DNA of 64,000 nucleotides, from the NCBI RefSeq assembly GCF_902832885.1, contig NZ_CADFDK010000008.1, positions 62,001-126,000 of the forward strand, read 5' to 3'. The notes beneath the pieces are model-generated. The model saw nothing but the letters and a program-made list of their open reading frames with translations. It searched no databases and was not told the origin of the DNA. Below, piece by piece: positions 50,429 through 61,865 of the stretch; positions within the stretch are counted from its first letter, which is position 1, and every line of letters begins with the position of its first letter. Source of the DNA: Burkholderia seminalis DSM 23518. Lineage in GTDB: Bacteria; Pseudomonadota; Gammaproteobacteria; Burkholderiales; Burkholderiaceae. The translations under genes were made by a program, and so were the position numbers.

Positions 50429-52081
50429 TCAGGCCGGGTAGGCGCGCTGCAGCAGCGCGGCGACGTCGATCGCATGCGGATCGAAGCCGCCCGCGATGCG
50501 GCCCCAGTCGGGCGCGGCGAGCCGGGTCGCGACGAACGCGTCGGCGACGGCCGCCGGCGCATCGCGGCGCAGCAGGCACGCCTGCGCGACAAGCGCGAGC
50601 CCCTGCGCGAACACGCGGGCCGATGCTTCGAGCGTGTCGGCCGGCGCGGCGAGCATCGCGCGCAGCGCGTCGAGCGCCGCGCGGATGCGCGGTTCGCCCG
50701 CGCCTAGGTCGGCGAGTTCGTCGAACAGCGCGGCGGCCGCGTCGGGCTCGCGCGACACCGCGCGCAGCACGTCGAGGCACATCACGTTGCCCGAGCCCTC
50801 CCAGATCGAGTTGACGGGCGCCTCGCGGAACAGCCGCGCGATCGGGCCGTCGTCGACGTAGCCGTTGCCGCCGAACACTTCCATCACCTCGCCGGTCAAC
50901 TCGACCGCGCGCTTGCAGACCCAGAATTTCGCGGCGGGCGTGACGATCCGCTTCCATGCGCGCTCGCGCGGCGAGTCGTCGCGTTCGAACGCGTCGGCCA
51001 GACGCATCGCGAGCGACAGCGCGGCTTCGCTTTCGAGCGCGAGATCGGCGAGCACGGTGCGCATCAGCGGCTGCTCGGCGAGCGCGCGGCCGAACGCGTG
51101 GCGCTGGCGCGTGTACGCGATCGCCTGCACGACGCCCTGACGCAGCATCGCCGCGCTGCCGAGCACGCAGTTCAGCCGCGTGTAGGTGGCCATCTCGATG
51201 ATGGTCGGAATGCCGCGGCCTTCGTCGCCGAGCATGATGCCCCACGCGTCGTTCAGCTCGATCTCGCTGCTGGCGTTGCTGCGGTTGCCGACCTTGTTCT
51301 TCAGCCGCTGGATCTCGACCGCGTTCTTCGTGCCGTCCGGCCGCCAGCGCGGCACGTAGAAGCACGACGGGCTGCCGGCCTCGGTGCGTGCGACGACGAG
51401 GTGCGCGTCGCACATCGGCGCGGAGAAGAACCACTTGTGGCCGCGCAACCGGTATTCGGCGCCACGCCCGCCCGCGCCGACCGGCGTGGCGAGCGTCGTG
51501 TTCGCGCGCACGTCGGAGCCGCCCTGTTTCTCGGTCATGCCCATGCCGAACCAGATCGAGCGCTTGTCGGCGACCGGCACGTCGCGCGGATCGTAATCGT
51601 CGCTATAGAGCTTGTCGCGCAGCAGGCCCCACAGCGCCGGTTCCTTCTGCAGCACGGGAATCGCGGCCTGCGTCATCGTGGCCGGGCACAGCGTGCCGGC
51701 CTCGATCTGGCCGTGCAGGTAGAAGCCGGCGGCGGTCGCGGCCCAGCGGCCGCGGCGCGACTCGCGGAACGCGAGCGACACGAAGCCTTCGTGGCGGTAC
51801 TGGCCGAGCAGCGCGTGCCAGGCCGGGTGGAAATCGACGCGGTCGATGCGGCGGCCGCGCCGGTCGAACGTGTTCAGTTCCGGCGCGTGGCGGTTCGCTT
51901 CGTCGGCGAGCCGCGCGGTGTCGGCGCGGCCGAGCCACGCGCCGTACGCATCGAGCTGCGGCATGGCCCAGTCGGCGCCTGCCCGGGCGAGCGCGTCGCG
52001 TAGCGCGAGATCCGTCGCGAAGAGGTTATAGTCGACCAGTTCGTCGACCTGGTTCGTGACGGCGTGAGTCGATTCGGTCAT
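50429..52081 (-). CDS. Acyl-CoA dehydrogenase, AidB-like
   Basis: A 550-residue flavoprotein. Its N-terminal extension (NQVDELVDYNLFATDLALRD) and length are typical of the AidB/isovaleryl-type branch rather than the 380-residue short-chain enzymes. Family motifs include WFGMGMTEKQGGSDVRANTT, KWFFSAPMCDAHLVVAR and the C-terminal GGNGYVDDGPIARLFREAPV followed by SIWEGSGNV. The start is at MTESTHAVTNQ; the frame extends far upstream but overlaps the TetR gene on the other strand. It lies before the ligase gene in one operon. Confidence 0.92.
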   Translation of the reverse strand: MTESTHAVTNQVDELVDYNLFATDLALRDALARAGADWAMPQLDAYGAWLGRADTARLADEANRHAPELNTFDRRGRRIDRVDFHPAWHALLGQYRHEGFVSLAFRESRRGRWAATAAGFYLHGQIEAGTLCPATMTQAAIPVLQKEPALWGLLRDKLYSDDYDPRDVPVADKRSIWFGMGMTEKQGGSDVRANTTLATPVGAGGRGAEYRLRGHKWFFSAPMCDAHLVVARTEAGSPSCFYVPRWRPDGTKNAVEIQRLKNKVGNRSNASSEIELNDAWGIMLGDEGRGIPTIIEMATYTRLNCVLGSAAMLRQGVVQAIAYTRQRHAFGRALAEQPLMRTVLADLALESEAALSLAMRLADAFERDDSPRERAWKRIVTPAAKFWVCKRAVELTGEVMEVFGGNGYVDDGPIARLFREAPVNSIWEGSGNVMCLDVLRAVSREPDAAAALFDELADLGAGEPRIRAALDALRAMLAAPADTLEASARVFAQGLALVAQACLLRRDAPAAVADAFVATRLAAPDWGRIAGGFDPHAIDVAALLQRAYPA

Positions 52082-52201
52082 CGCGTGTGTCTCCGGTCTC
52101 ATGCTTCGCGGGCAGCCGGCGCCATGCCGCGCGGCGCGCGCTTCGGCACGGCTTCGGGCGCCCGGTAAAACGTATTCCCTGCCGATTTCAGAGTAGCAAA
52201 T

Positions 52202-52870
52202 ATGCCGCCGCGACATGTTCAGGTTCCGGCGCCGCCCGGCCAGCCGGCGGCGCAACCCGCGCCCGCATTGCGCCGCCGGCCGCGCCAGTCGCGCGCGCAG
52301 GCGAGCTCCGATGCGCTGCAGCAGGCGTTCGTTCAGCTTTTGCTCGAACGCGGCTATGCAAAGGCGACGATCCGCGAGATCGCGGCCGTCGCAGGCGTGA
52401 GCATCGGCACCTTCTACGAGTATTTCGGCGACAAGCAGAGCCTTGCGGCGCTCTGCATCCACCGTCGCGTGCAGGCGCTGGCCGACCGGCTGCGCGATGC
52501 GGTCGAGCGGCTGCGCGGCGCACCGCGGGCCGAACTCGCCGCCGCGCTGGTCGACCTGCAGGTCGACGCGATCGCCGCCGATGCGGCGCTGTGGGGCGCG
52601 CTGTTCGTGCTGGAGCGGCAGGTCTCGCCGTTGGCCGCGTACCGCCGGCATTACGACGCGTATGTCGCGCTGTGGCGCGACGCGCTGGCCCAGGCGGCCG
52701 ATCCGCCGCCGGCCGCGCGGCTCGACGGGCTCGCGCGGATGGCCCAGACGATCTGCTACGGCGGGCTGTCGCAGGCCTTGCTGACGCTCGGGCCCGCGCT
52801 CGATTTCGCCGCGCAGCGCCGCGAACTGCGGGCCGTGCTGCTCGCGTACCTGGCGGCGGCGGATGCGTAG
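52202..52870 (+). CDS. TetR-family transcriptional regulator
   Basis: A 222-residue regulator. After a Pro/Arg-rich leader of about 35 residues, the helix-turn-helix is ALQQAFVQLLLERGYAKATI, then REIAAVAGVSIGTFYEYFGD and KQSLAALC. The C-terminal helical domain presumably binds an acyl-CoA or related ligand. It is divergent from the dehydrogenase-ligase operon, with a 120-bp shared upstream region, so it is the likely repressor of that operon. Confidence 0.92.
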   Translation: MPPRHVQVPAPPGQPAAQPAPALRRRPRQSRAQASSDALQQAFVQLLLERGYAKATIREIAAVAGVSIGTFYEYFGDKQSLAALCIHRRVQALADRLRDAVERLRGAPRAELAAALVDLQVDAIAADAALWGALFVLERQVSPLAAYRRHYDAYVALWRDALAQAADPPPAARLDGLARMAQTICYGGLSQALLTLGPALDFAAQRRELRAVLLAYLAAADA

Positions 52871-53075
52871 CGCCACGGGAAATGCCTGATTCGCATGTCG
52901 GGCCCGCCCACCAGCCTTGCCGTTGCGTGCTTCTCCCGGTGAGCCATGAGGAAAATGCATGGACGCCATGACGAACTTTCGATTGTCCGCCGATATTGGC
53001 TCGGGCTAAATCATGCGGCAGACGGAGGGCCGCGCGTGACGCGGGCCCGCCCGAAGGACATCAGAAGGAGGAGTC

Positions 53076-54230
53076 ATGCGAAGCGCCACGGCGCCCCGTT
53101 CGAAACTGCCCGACGTCGGGACGACGATCTTCACGGTGATCGGCCAACTGGCTGCCCAACACGACGCGTTGAACCTGTCGCAGGGCGCGCCGAATTTCGC
53201 GCCCGATCCGGCGCTCGTCGAAGGCGTCGCGCGCGCGATGCGCGACGGGCACAACCAGTACGCGCCGATGGCCGGCGTGATGGCGCTGCGCGAGCGGCTC
53301 GCCGAGAAGACGGAAGCGCTGTACGGCGCGCGCTACGACCCGGCGACCGAGATCACGGTGATCGCGAGCGCGAGCGAGGGGCTCTACGCGGCGATCAGCG
53401 CGCTCGTGCATCCGGGCGACGAGGTGATCTATTTCGAGCCGTCGTTCGACAGTTATGCGCCGATCGTGCGGCTGCAGGGCGCGACACCGGTCGCGATCAA
53501 GCTGTCGCCCGAGCATTTCCGCGTGAACTGGGATGAAGTGGCTGCCGCGATCACGCCGCGCACGCGGATGATCATCGTCAACACGCCGCACAACCCGACC
53601 GCGACCGTGTTCTCGGCCGACGATCTCGACCGGCTCGCGCAGCTCACGCGCGATACGGGCATCGTCGTGCTGTCCGACGAGGTCTACGAGCACGTCGTGT
53701 TCGACGGCGCGCAGCACCAGAGCGTCGCGCGCCATCGCGAGCTGGCCGAGCGCAGCGTGATCGTGTCGTCGTTCGGCAAGTCGTTCCACGTGACCGGCTG
53801 GCGGGTCGGCCATTGCCTCGCGCCGGCCGAACTGATGGACGAGATCCGCAAGGTCCACCAGTTCATGGTGTTCTCGGCCGACACGCCGATGCAGGTCGCG
53901 TTCGCGGAGATCCTCGCGCGGCCGGACAGCTATCTCGGCCTGTCGGCGTTCTACCAGGCCAAGCGCGACCTGCTCGCGCGCGAGCTGGCCGGTTCGCGTT
54001 TCGAACTGCTGCCGAGCGAAGGCTCGTTCTTCATGCTCGCGCGCTTCCGTCACTTCTCGGACGAAAGCGACAGCGATTTCGTGCTGCGCCTGATCCGCGA
54101 CGCGCGTGTCGCGACGATTCCGCTGTCGGCGTTCTACACCGACGGCACCGATGCCGGCGTGATCCGGCTCAGTTTTTCGAAGGACGACGCGACGCTGGTC
54201 GAAGGCGCGCGGCGGCTGCGTTCGCTGTAG
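53076..54230 (+). CDS. PLP-dependent aminotransferase (class I/II, methionine-type)
   Basis: A 384-residue fold-type I aminotransferase. Substrate and cofactor motifs: NLSQGAPNFAPDP near the N-terminus, ASASEGLYAAI, NTPHNPTATVFS and the PLP-binding K235 in SSFGKSFHVTGWRVGH. The sequence resembles methionine/glutamine aminotransferases such as E. coli YbdL. An AAGGAGG ribosome site precedes the ATG. A binding protein and an FAD oxidase follow on the same strand, suggesting a small amino-acid utilisation unit. Confidence 0.9.
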   Translation: MRSATAPRSKLPDVGTTIFTVIGQLAAQHDALNLSQGAPNFAPDPALVEGVARAMRDGHNQYAPMAGVMALRERLAEKTEALYGARYDPATEITVIASASEGLYAAISALVHPGDEVIYFEPSFDSYAPIVRLQGATPVAIKLSPEHFRVNWDEVAAAITPRTRMIIVNTPHNPTATVFSADDLDRLAQLTRDTGIVVLSDEVYEHVVFDGAQHQSVARHRELAERSVIVSSFGKSFHVTGWRVGHCLAPAELMDEIRKVHQFMVFSADTPMQVAFAEILARPDSYLGLSAFYQAKRDLLARELAGSRFELLPSEGSFFMLARFRHFSDESDSDFVLRLIRDARVATIPLSAFYTDGTDAGVIRLSFSKDDATLVEGARRLRSL

Positions 54231-54292
54231 GAAAACCGGCGACGGGCACCCGGCGACGGGCCCGTCGCATCGACCAGACACTGGAGATCACG

Positions 54293-55081
54293 ATGAAGCA
54301 CACGGCCACCCTGAAACTCGCGTTCGCACTTGCTTGCGCAATCGGCTCCGGCGCGGCGCTCGCCGACGCGCAGACGCTGCGTTTCGGCCTTGAAGCGCAA
54401 TACCCGCCGTTCGAATCGAAAGCGCCGAACGGCGACCTGCAGGGCTTCGACATCGACGTCGGCAATGCCGTCTGCCAGACGGCGAAGCTGTCGTGCAAAT
54501 GGGTCGAGACGTCGTTCGACGGGCTGATTCCCGCACTGAAGGGCCGCAAGTTCGACGCGATCAATTCGGCGATGAACGCGACCGAGCAGCGGCGCCAGAC
54601 GATCGACTTCACGACGATCATCTATCGCGTGCCGACCCAGCTGATCGCGCGCACCGGCAGCGGCCTGCTGCCGACGCCCGAATCGCTGAAGGGCAAGCGC
54701 GTCGGCGTGCTGCAGGCATCGATCCAGGAAACCTTCGCGAAGGCGCACTGGGAACCGGCGGGCGTCGCGATCGTCGCGTACCAGGACCAGAACCAGGCGT
54801 ACGCGGATCTCGTGGCGGGCCGCCTCGACGCGACGCTCGTGCTCGCACCGTCCGGCCAGCGCGGCTTCCTGTCGCGCCCGGACGGCAAGGGCTTCTCGTT
54901 CGTCGGCCAGCCGGTGCACGACGACAGGATCCTCGGCAGCGGGATCGCATTCGGCCTGCGCAAGGGCGACGACGCACTGAAGGCGAAGCTCGACGCGGCG
55001 ATCGACAAGCTGAAGGCGGACGGCACGGTGAAGTCGCTCGGCCTGAAGTATTTCGGCGATATCGATATTTCGACCAAGTAA
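54293..55081 (+). CDS. Amino-acid ABC transporter binding protein (LAO/HisJ type)
   Basis: A 262-residue type 2 periplasmic binding protein. Signal peptide MKHTATLKLAFALACAIGSG ends near ALADA; the mature chain has LRFGLEAQYPPFESKAPNGD, LQGFDIDVGNAVC, LIPALKGRKFDAINSAMN and VGVLQASIQETFA, the usual signature of cationic or polar amino-acid receptors. No permease genes are next to it. It starts 62 bp after the aminotransferase. Confidence 0.9.
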   Translation: MKHTATLKLAFALACAIGSGAALADAQTLRFGLEAQYPPFESKAPNGDLQGFDIDVGNAVCQTAKLSCKWVETSFDGLIPALKGRKFDAINSAMNATEQRRQTIDFTTIIYRVPTQLIARTGSGLLPTPESLKGKRVGVLQASIQETFAKAHWEPAGVAIVAYQDQNQAYADLVAGRLDATLVLAPSGQRGFLSRPDGKGFSFVGQPVHDDRILGSGIAFGLRKGDDALKAKLDAAIDKLKADGTVKSLGLKYFGDIDISTK

Positions 55082-55093
55082 GCGGGCCGCACG

Positions 55094-56524
55094 ATGCAGA
55101 ACCGGGAGACGGCGGCCGCGGGCGGCGAACCGCGCGGCGGCGCGCAGCCGGGCGAGGCGCCCGACGCCGTGCTCGTCGCGGAACTGGGCGATGCGCTGGT
55201 TACGCGTTCCGCCGAGATCGATCCGCGTTACTTCACCGCGTACAACGAGCCGGCCGGCGTGCGGCCGCGCGCGCTGGTGCGCCCGCGCAGCGTCGACGAC
55301 GTGTCGCGCACGCTCGCGCTGTGCACGCGGCTCGGGCTGCCGGTCGTGCCGCAGGGCGGACTGACCGGGCTCGCGCGTGGCGCGGTCGCGCTCGGCGGCG
55401 AGGTCGTGCTGTCGATGGAACGTTTTGCCGGTATCGAAGCGATCGACGCGGCGTCCGGCACGATGACCGTGCGCGCCGGGACGCCGCTGCAGACGGTGCA
55501 GGAAACCGCGGAAGCGGCGGGCTTCACGTTCGGCGTCGATCTCGGCGCGCGGGGTTCATGCCAGATCGGCGGCATGCTCGCGACCAATGCGGGCGGCACG
55601 CGCGCGATCCGCTACGGGATGATGCGCGAGCAGGTGCTCGGGCTCGAAGCCGTGCTCGCGGACGGCACGATCGTCTCGTCGATGAACCGCATGCTGAAGA
55701 ACAACGCGGGTTATGACCTGAAGCAGCTGTTCATCGGCAGCGAGGGGACGCTCGGCGTCGTCACGCGCGTGGTGTTGCGGCTGCACCCGCTGCTCGCGGC
55801 GCCGGCCACCGCGCTGTGCCGCGTGCGCGACTACGACGCGGTGGTCGAGCTGTGGAACCGCGTGCGCACGCTGCCGGAAGTCGTCAGCTTCGAGGCGATG
55901 TGGCCGGCGTTCTACGACTACGTCGCGCGTCACACGCCGGACGTCACGGCGCCGTTCGCGGGCGAAGGCGGCTTCGCGGTGCTGATCGAATGCGCGACGA
56001 GCGCGCCGGGCGGCGATGCGCGCCAGGCGCTGGAATCGGGCCTCGCGGCGGGGTTCGACGCGGGGCTGGTGGACGACGCGGTGCTCGCGACGTCGGAGCG
56101 GCAGGCGCGCGACCTGTGGACGTTGCGCGAAGGCCTGGCGATCGATGCGCTGCCGCATCTCGTCAATTTCGACGTGAGCTTGCCGACGGGCGAGCTCGGC
56201 ACGTTCGCCGGGCGCTGCGAGGCGGCGCTGCGGGCGCGCTGGCCGGACGTCACGTGCCTGTTCTTCGGTCATGTCGGCGACGGCAACGTGCATATCGGCG
56301 TATCGCTGGCCGGGATGACCGCGGCGGACCTCGAGGCGCTCGATCACGGCGTGTACGCGGTGGTGCGCGACATGGGCGGCTCGGTATCGGCCGAGCACGG
56401 GATCGGCGTGCTCAAGCGCGCTTATCTCGCGCATACGCGCAGCGACGCGGAAATCGGGCTGATGCGGCGCCTGAAGGCCGCGCTGGACCCGCACGGCCTC
56501 CTCAATCCCGGCAAGGTGCTTTGA
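55094..56524 (+). CDS. FAD-linked oxidase (D-2-hydroxyacid dehydrogenase, GlcD/DLD family)
   Basis: A 476-residue flavoenzyme of the vanillyl-alcohol-oxidase/PCMH fold. The FAD-binding domain (about 45-220) has VVPQGGLTGLARGAVALGGE and ARGSCQIGGMLATNAGGTRA; the C-terminal domain has FGHVGDGNVHIGVSL and SAEHGIGVLKRAYL, with the usual ending LNPGKVL. Likely oxidises a D-2-hydroxyacid or a related acid to the 2-oxoacid, which could join the aminotransferase's 2-oxoacid pool. The 12-bp gap to the binding-protein gene supports co-transcription. Confidence 0.9.
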   Translation: MQNRETAAAGGEPRGGAQPGEAPDAVLVAELGDALVTRSAEIDPRYFTAYNEPAGVRPRALVRPRSVDDVSRTLALCTRLGLPVVPQGGLTGLARGAVALGGEVVLSMERFAGIEAIDAASGTMTVRAGTPLQTVQETAEAAGFTFGVDLGARGSCQIGGMLATNAGGTRAIRYGMMREQVLGLEAVLADGTIVSSMNRMLKNNAGYDLKQLFIGSEGTLGVVTRVVLRLHPLLAAPATALCRVRDYDAVVELWNRVRTLPEVVSFEAMWPAFYDYVARHTPDVTAPFAGEGGFAVLIECATSAPGGDARQALESGLAAGFDAGLVDDAVLATSERQARDLWTLREGLAIDALPHLVNFDVSLPTGELGTFAGRCEAALRARWPDVTCLFFGHVGDGNVHIGVSLAGMTAADLEALDHGVYAVVRDMGGSVSAEHGIGVLKRAYLAHTRSDAEIGLMRRLKAALDPHGLLNPGKVL

Positions 56525-56573
56525 CGCGGTCGATTCCCGTGACCGACGGGAAGCGACCGGCGAGATAGGTACG

Positions 56574-57146
56574 TCAGCCGTCCACCCAGCGCAGCGCGCC
56601 GATCTTCAGGTGTTCGACGACGCTGCGCGTCCAGTCGAGCTCCGCATTGAGCAACACCAGCGCATGTTCGTTCTGCAGCAGGAACAGGCGCGGCACCTGG
56701 TCGGCCTGCGCGGTGGCCCGCAGCCCTTCCAGCCGTTCGCGCTCGGCGTCGAGCCGCGCGATCCGCAGCTCGAGCTGGTGGCGCGCGTCGTCGGCGTCGA
56801 GCAGCGGCAGGAACGCGAGACCGGCGCCGAACACCGGGAATTCGCGCGCGGGCTCCGCGAGCAGCGCATGCAGCCACGCCTGCCCCGCCGTGTGCCCGGC
56901 TTCGGTCAGCGCATACAGCGTGCGTTCCGGAAATGCCCCGTCGCGCTCGGTGTCGTGCACGGCGATCAGCCCGTCGCGCAGCAGCCGGTCGATCGTCTGG
57001 TAGAGGCTCGTGCGCTGCCGCACGTTGACGACTTCGTCGTATCCGCGGGCCTTCAGTTGCTGCAGCATCCCGTACGGATGCATCGGCGTTTCGGTGAGCG
57101 TCGCAAGGACGGCCAGCGCGAGCGGGGACGGACGACTCGTAGACAT
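56574..57146 (-). CDS. PadR-family transcriptional regulator
   Basis: A 190-residue regulator. The winged helix occupies about 1-85 (LALAVLATLTETPMHPYGML, then RTSLYQTIDRLLRDGLI). The C-terminal part, with ARLDAERERLEGL, is a helical dimerisation domain of the Vir_act_alpha_C kind. A perfect 9-bp inverted repeat overlaps its own start region, indicating autoregulation. Ligand unknown. Confidence 0.9.
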   Translation of the reverse strand: MSTSRPSPLALAVLATLTETPMHPYGMLQQLKARGYDEVVNVRQRTSLYQTIDRLLRDGLIAVHDTERDGAFPERTLYALTEAGHTAGQAWLHALLAEPAREFPVFGAGLAFLPLLDADDARHQLELRIARLDAERERLEGLRATAQADQVPRLFLLQNEHALVLLNAELDWTRSVVEHLKIGALRWVDG

Positions 57147-57184
57147 GAATAGTTAATTTATATCTAGTCAGAATATAACTATTC
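57147..57184. promoter_or_regulatory. Operator-like inverted repeat at the PadR start
   Basis: GAATAGTTA (57147-57155) and TAACTATTC (57176-57184) are perfectly complementary with a 20-bp spacer, in an A+T-rich island immediately upstream of the PadR start codon. This position would block transcription of padR when bound. Confidence 0.65.
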
Positions 57185-57214
57185 TCAACCAGACTATCTT
57201 ATTTCACAAGGGTT

Positions 57215-57646
57215 TCAGCCGAGGTGCGATCGCTTCGCGGCCGGCGCGACGGTTTCCATCGTCGCGAGACCATGCACGATGCCGCAATCCTCGACCGAAT
57301 GTTCGCCGACGCACTGGCGGCGCAATTCGGTGAGCTGGTCGCGCAGATGCGTGAGTTCCGCGAGGCGCGCATCGACGTGTCCGATGTGATCGTCGAGCAG
57401 CGAATTGATCGAATCGCAGCGGTCGGCCGGCGTGTCGGTGAGCCGCAGCAGCGCGCGGATTTCGTCGTGCGCCATGTCGAGCGCGCGGCAGTTGCGGATG
57501 AAGCGCAGCCGTTCGACGTGCACGTCGGTGTAGTTGCGGTAGTTCGAGTCGGTGCGCTCCGCATCCGGCATCAGCCCCTCTTTTTCGTAGAAACGGATCG
57601 TCTCGGGGGTGCAGCGGGCCGCCTTGGCCAGTTCGCCAATCTTCAT
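57215..57646 (-). CDS. MerR-family Pb(II)/Cd(II)-responsive regulator
   Basis: A 143-residue metal-responsive activator. MerR helix-turn-helix: MKIGELAKAARCTPETIRFY at the N-terminus, then a dimerisation helix. Metal ligands by homology are C77, C112 and C121. The C112-C121 spacing equals that of PbrR proteins, whereas CadR proteins have two residues fewer, so lead response is possible. It is divergent from the P-type ATPase gene; the typical 19-bp-spaced promoter lies between them. Confidence 0.9.
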   Translation of the reverse strand: MKIGELAKAARCTPETIRFYEKEGLMPDAERTDSNYRNYTDVHVERLRFIRNCRALDMAHDEIRALLRLTDTPADRCDSINSLLDDHIGHVDARLAELTHLRDQLTELRRQCVGEHSVEDCGIVHGLATMETVAPAAKRSHLG

Positions 57647-57666
57647 GCCTTTCTCCCGTGTAAGGG

Positions 57667-57697
57667 TTGACCTTGTAGTGGCTTCAGGGTGTTAACT
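57667..57697 (+). promoter_or_regulatory. MerR-type promoter of the metal-export operon
   Basis: TTGACC (57667-57672) and TTAACT (57692-57697) are 19 bp apart, the over-long spacer characteristic of MerR-activated promoters. The spacer holds the dyad ACCTTGTAGTGGCTTCAGGGT, matching PbrR/CadR operators in form. The ATPase start lies 40 bp downstream. Confidence 0.85.
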
Positions 57698-57737
57698 GTA
57701 CTCCGTCAAGCCATTGAAAGCCATTGAGGAGGTTGTC

Positions 57738-60266
<2,529 letters not shown>

Positions 60267-60276
60267 GGAGCGGGCG

Positions 60277-60645
60277 ATGAGCTTTCTGAAACGGATCCTG
60301 GGCGGCCACGGCAGTGGTCATGGCGGCGGGCACGGCAGCGGTGGCCACGGCGGCGGGCATCACGGCGACCAGCGTCGTGACGGGCACGGCGGCCACGATG
60401 CACGCGGCCGGGATCGCCACGGCTGGGGCTGGCAGGCGCCGGCCGACGCGTCGAACGGCGGCCAGGGCGGCAACCTGCCGCTGAGCCAGCTCGCGTGCGC
60501 GGGCTGCGGCGCGCTGAATGCGGCCGATGCGCGCTTCTGCGCGCAGTGCGGCGCGGCCCAACGCAGCCGGGCCTGCAGCCGTTGCCACACGGCGCTGGCG
60601 GCCGACGCGCGTTTCTGTCCCGGGTGCGGGACGCAGGCGACTTAA
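60277..60645 (+). CDS. His/Gly-rich double zinc-ribbon protein
   Basis: A 122-residue protein. The N-terminal half is a Gly/His-rich tail (GGHGSGHGGGHGSGGHGGGH) likely to bind metal. The C-terminal half has two CxxC...CxxC zinc ribbons (CAGCG...CAQCG and CSRCH...CPGCG). No signal peptide or membrane helix is seen. It is encoded 11 bp after the metal ATPase, so it is probably a cytoplasmic metal buffer or chaperone for the exporter; that role is inferred. Confidence 0.8.
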   Translation: MSFLKRILGGHGSGHGGGHGSGGHGGGHHGDQRRDGHGGHDARGRDRHGWGWQAPADASNGGQGGNLPLSQLACAGCGALNAADARFCAQCGAAQRSRACSRCHTALAADARFCPGCGTQAT

Positions 60646-60710
60646 CACGCCTGCGCGCATGATCATCGGCCGGCGCGCGTCGTTTCACGGCGGGCCCGGC
60701 GGCCTGTCGA

Positions 60711-61589
60711 TCAGCGCAACGGCAGGTAGATCTCGGTGCGCAGGTCGGCCGGCGCCGCATCCATCGGCGTGTTGAGGTACAGCTCGAACGGCGGCGCGTC
60801 GGCGGCTTCGCGGCCCGAGTGACGCAGCCAGTCGCCGTAGAGCCACTGGTAGGCCGTCTTCAGGTCCGCATACGGCCCCGTATGCAGCAGCACCGCGTAC
60901 TCGCCGCCGGCCACCGTCGCGCGTTCGACCGGCGGCGCGGGCTCGACGTCCGGCGCGCCGTCGGCCGGCATGAAGCACACCTTCGCGCGCAACTGCGCTT
61001 CGGGCGTCGTGTCCGGATCGTCGTAGAAAATGCCGATCATCTTCGCGCCCGGGCCGATCAGCCCGTGCTGTCCGACCCACGCGCCGATCCGCCCGAACGC
61101 ATCGCCGACCTTCAGGTAAGCGCCGGTGTGCGCGACCGCGTAGCCACGCAGTTCCGGCAGGCGCCGGATCTCGACCTCATGCTTGAACATGTCTTCCTCT
61201 CCTCTCTGTAGCGGGTAGATCGGCCGGTGCACGCCCGTGCGCCGGTGCTGGGCAGGCGGCACGCCGTAGGCGTCGCGGAATGCCCGCGCGAACGCGTGCG
61301 CCGAACCGTAGCCCGCGCGCCGCGCGATCTCGTCGATCGGCCGCGCGGTGCACACGAGATCCTCGGACGCGCGCACGATGCGCATCCGCCGTATCGTCAG
61401 CACGATCGACTCGCCGTACAGCGCGCGGTACACGCGTTGCCAGTGATACGGCGACAGGCACGCGACTCCGGCGAGCCGGTTCAGGTCGAGCGGGCCATCG
61501 AGGTGCGCGAGGATGGTTTCGTGAACGCGCGCCACGCTTGCCGCATAGCGGCGCCACGCGGGGCGGTCGGTTTTCGTTTCGGCTGTCAT
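60711..61589 (-). CDS. AraC-family regulator with GyrI-like C-terminal domain
   Basis: A 292-residue regulator of the Rob/SoxS kind with ligand domain. The double helix-turn-helix is N-terminal (about 25-115: LNRLAGVACLSPYHWQRVYR and IDEIARRAGYGSAHAFARAF). The GyrI-like effector-binding domain follows (about 135-290; EVEIRRLPELRGYAVAHTGA). The start is set at MTAETKTDRP; a GTG ten codons earlier is possible and neither has a strong ribosome site. Such proteins often control multidrug or stress genes. Target unknown. Confidence 0.88.
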   Translation of the reverse strand: MTAETKTDRPAWRRYAASVARVHETILAHLDGPLDLNRLAGVACLSPYHWQRVYRALYGESIVLTIRRMRIVRASEDLVCTARPIDEIARRAGYGSAHAFARAFRDAYGVPPAQHRRTGVHRPIYPLQRGEEDMFKHEVEIRRLPELRGYAVAHTGAYLKVGDAFGRIGAWVGQHGLIGPGAKMIGIFYDDPDTTPEAQLRAKVCFMPADGAPDVEPAPPVERATVAGGEYAVLLHTGPYADLKTAYQWLYGDWLRHSGREAADAPPFELYLNTPMDAAPADLRTEIYLPLR

Positions 61590-61865
61590 CGACGGGTCCG
61601 GGGCGAGAACGGAAACCACGGTAGCACGGGCGCGATGGACAAATCTTGCGGAAATGCGTAGCCGCCCTGAATCCGCCCCTTTTTATTTTCGCCGAAATGG
61701 GGTCTTGCCCCTCCGCAATCAATGACTAAAGTTAAAGACGGTGAAATCGGGTGATCGCGTCATTTTTCTCGGGTAAGTTGCTCGGACAGGGCCGCACGCT
61801 TTTCGAAGTACGCAGGTAGTTCGTCGATGTTCAATCGCAACACCACGTTTTCGGGAGAAGAAGAA

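Noticed and set aside
50429-52969. An 846-residue version of the acyl-CoA dehydrogenase
   Set aside because: The extra N-terminal 296 residues are antisense to the TetR gene and Arg-rich; the family start is at 52081.
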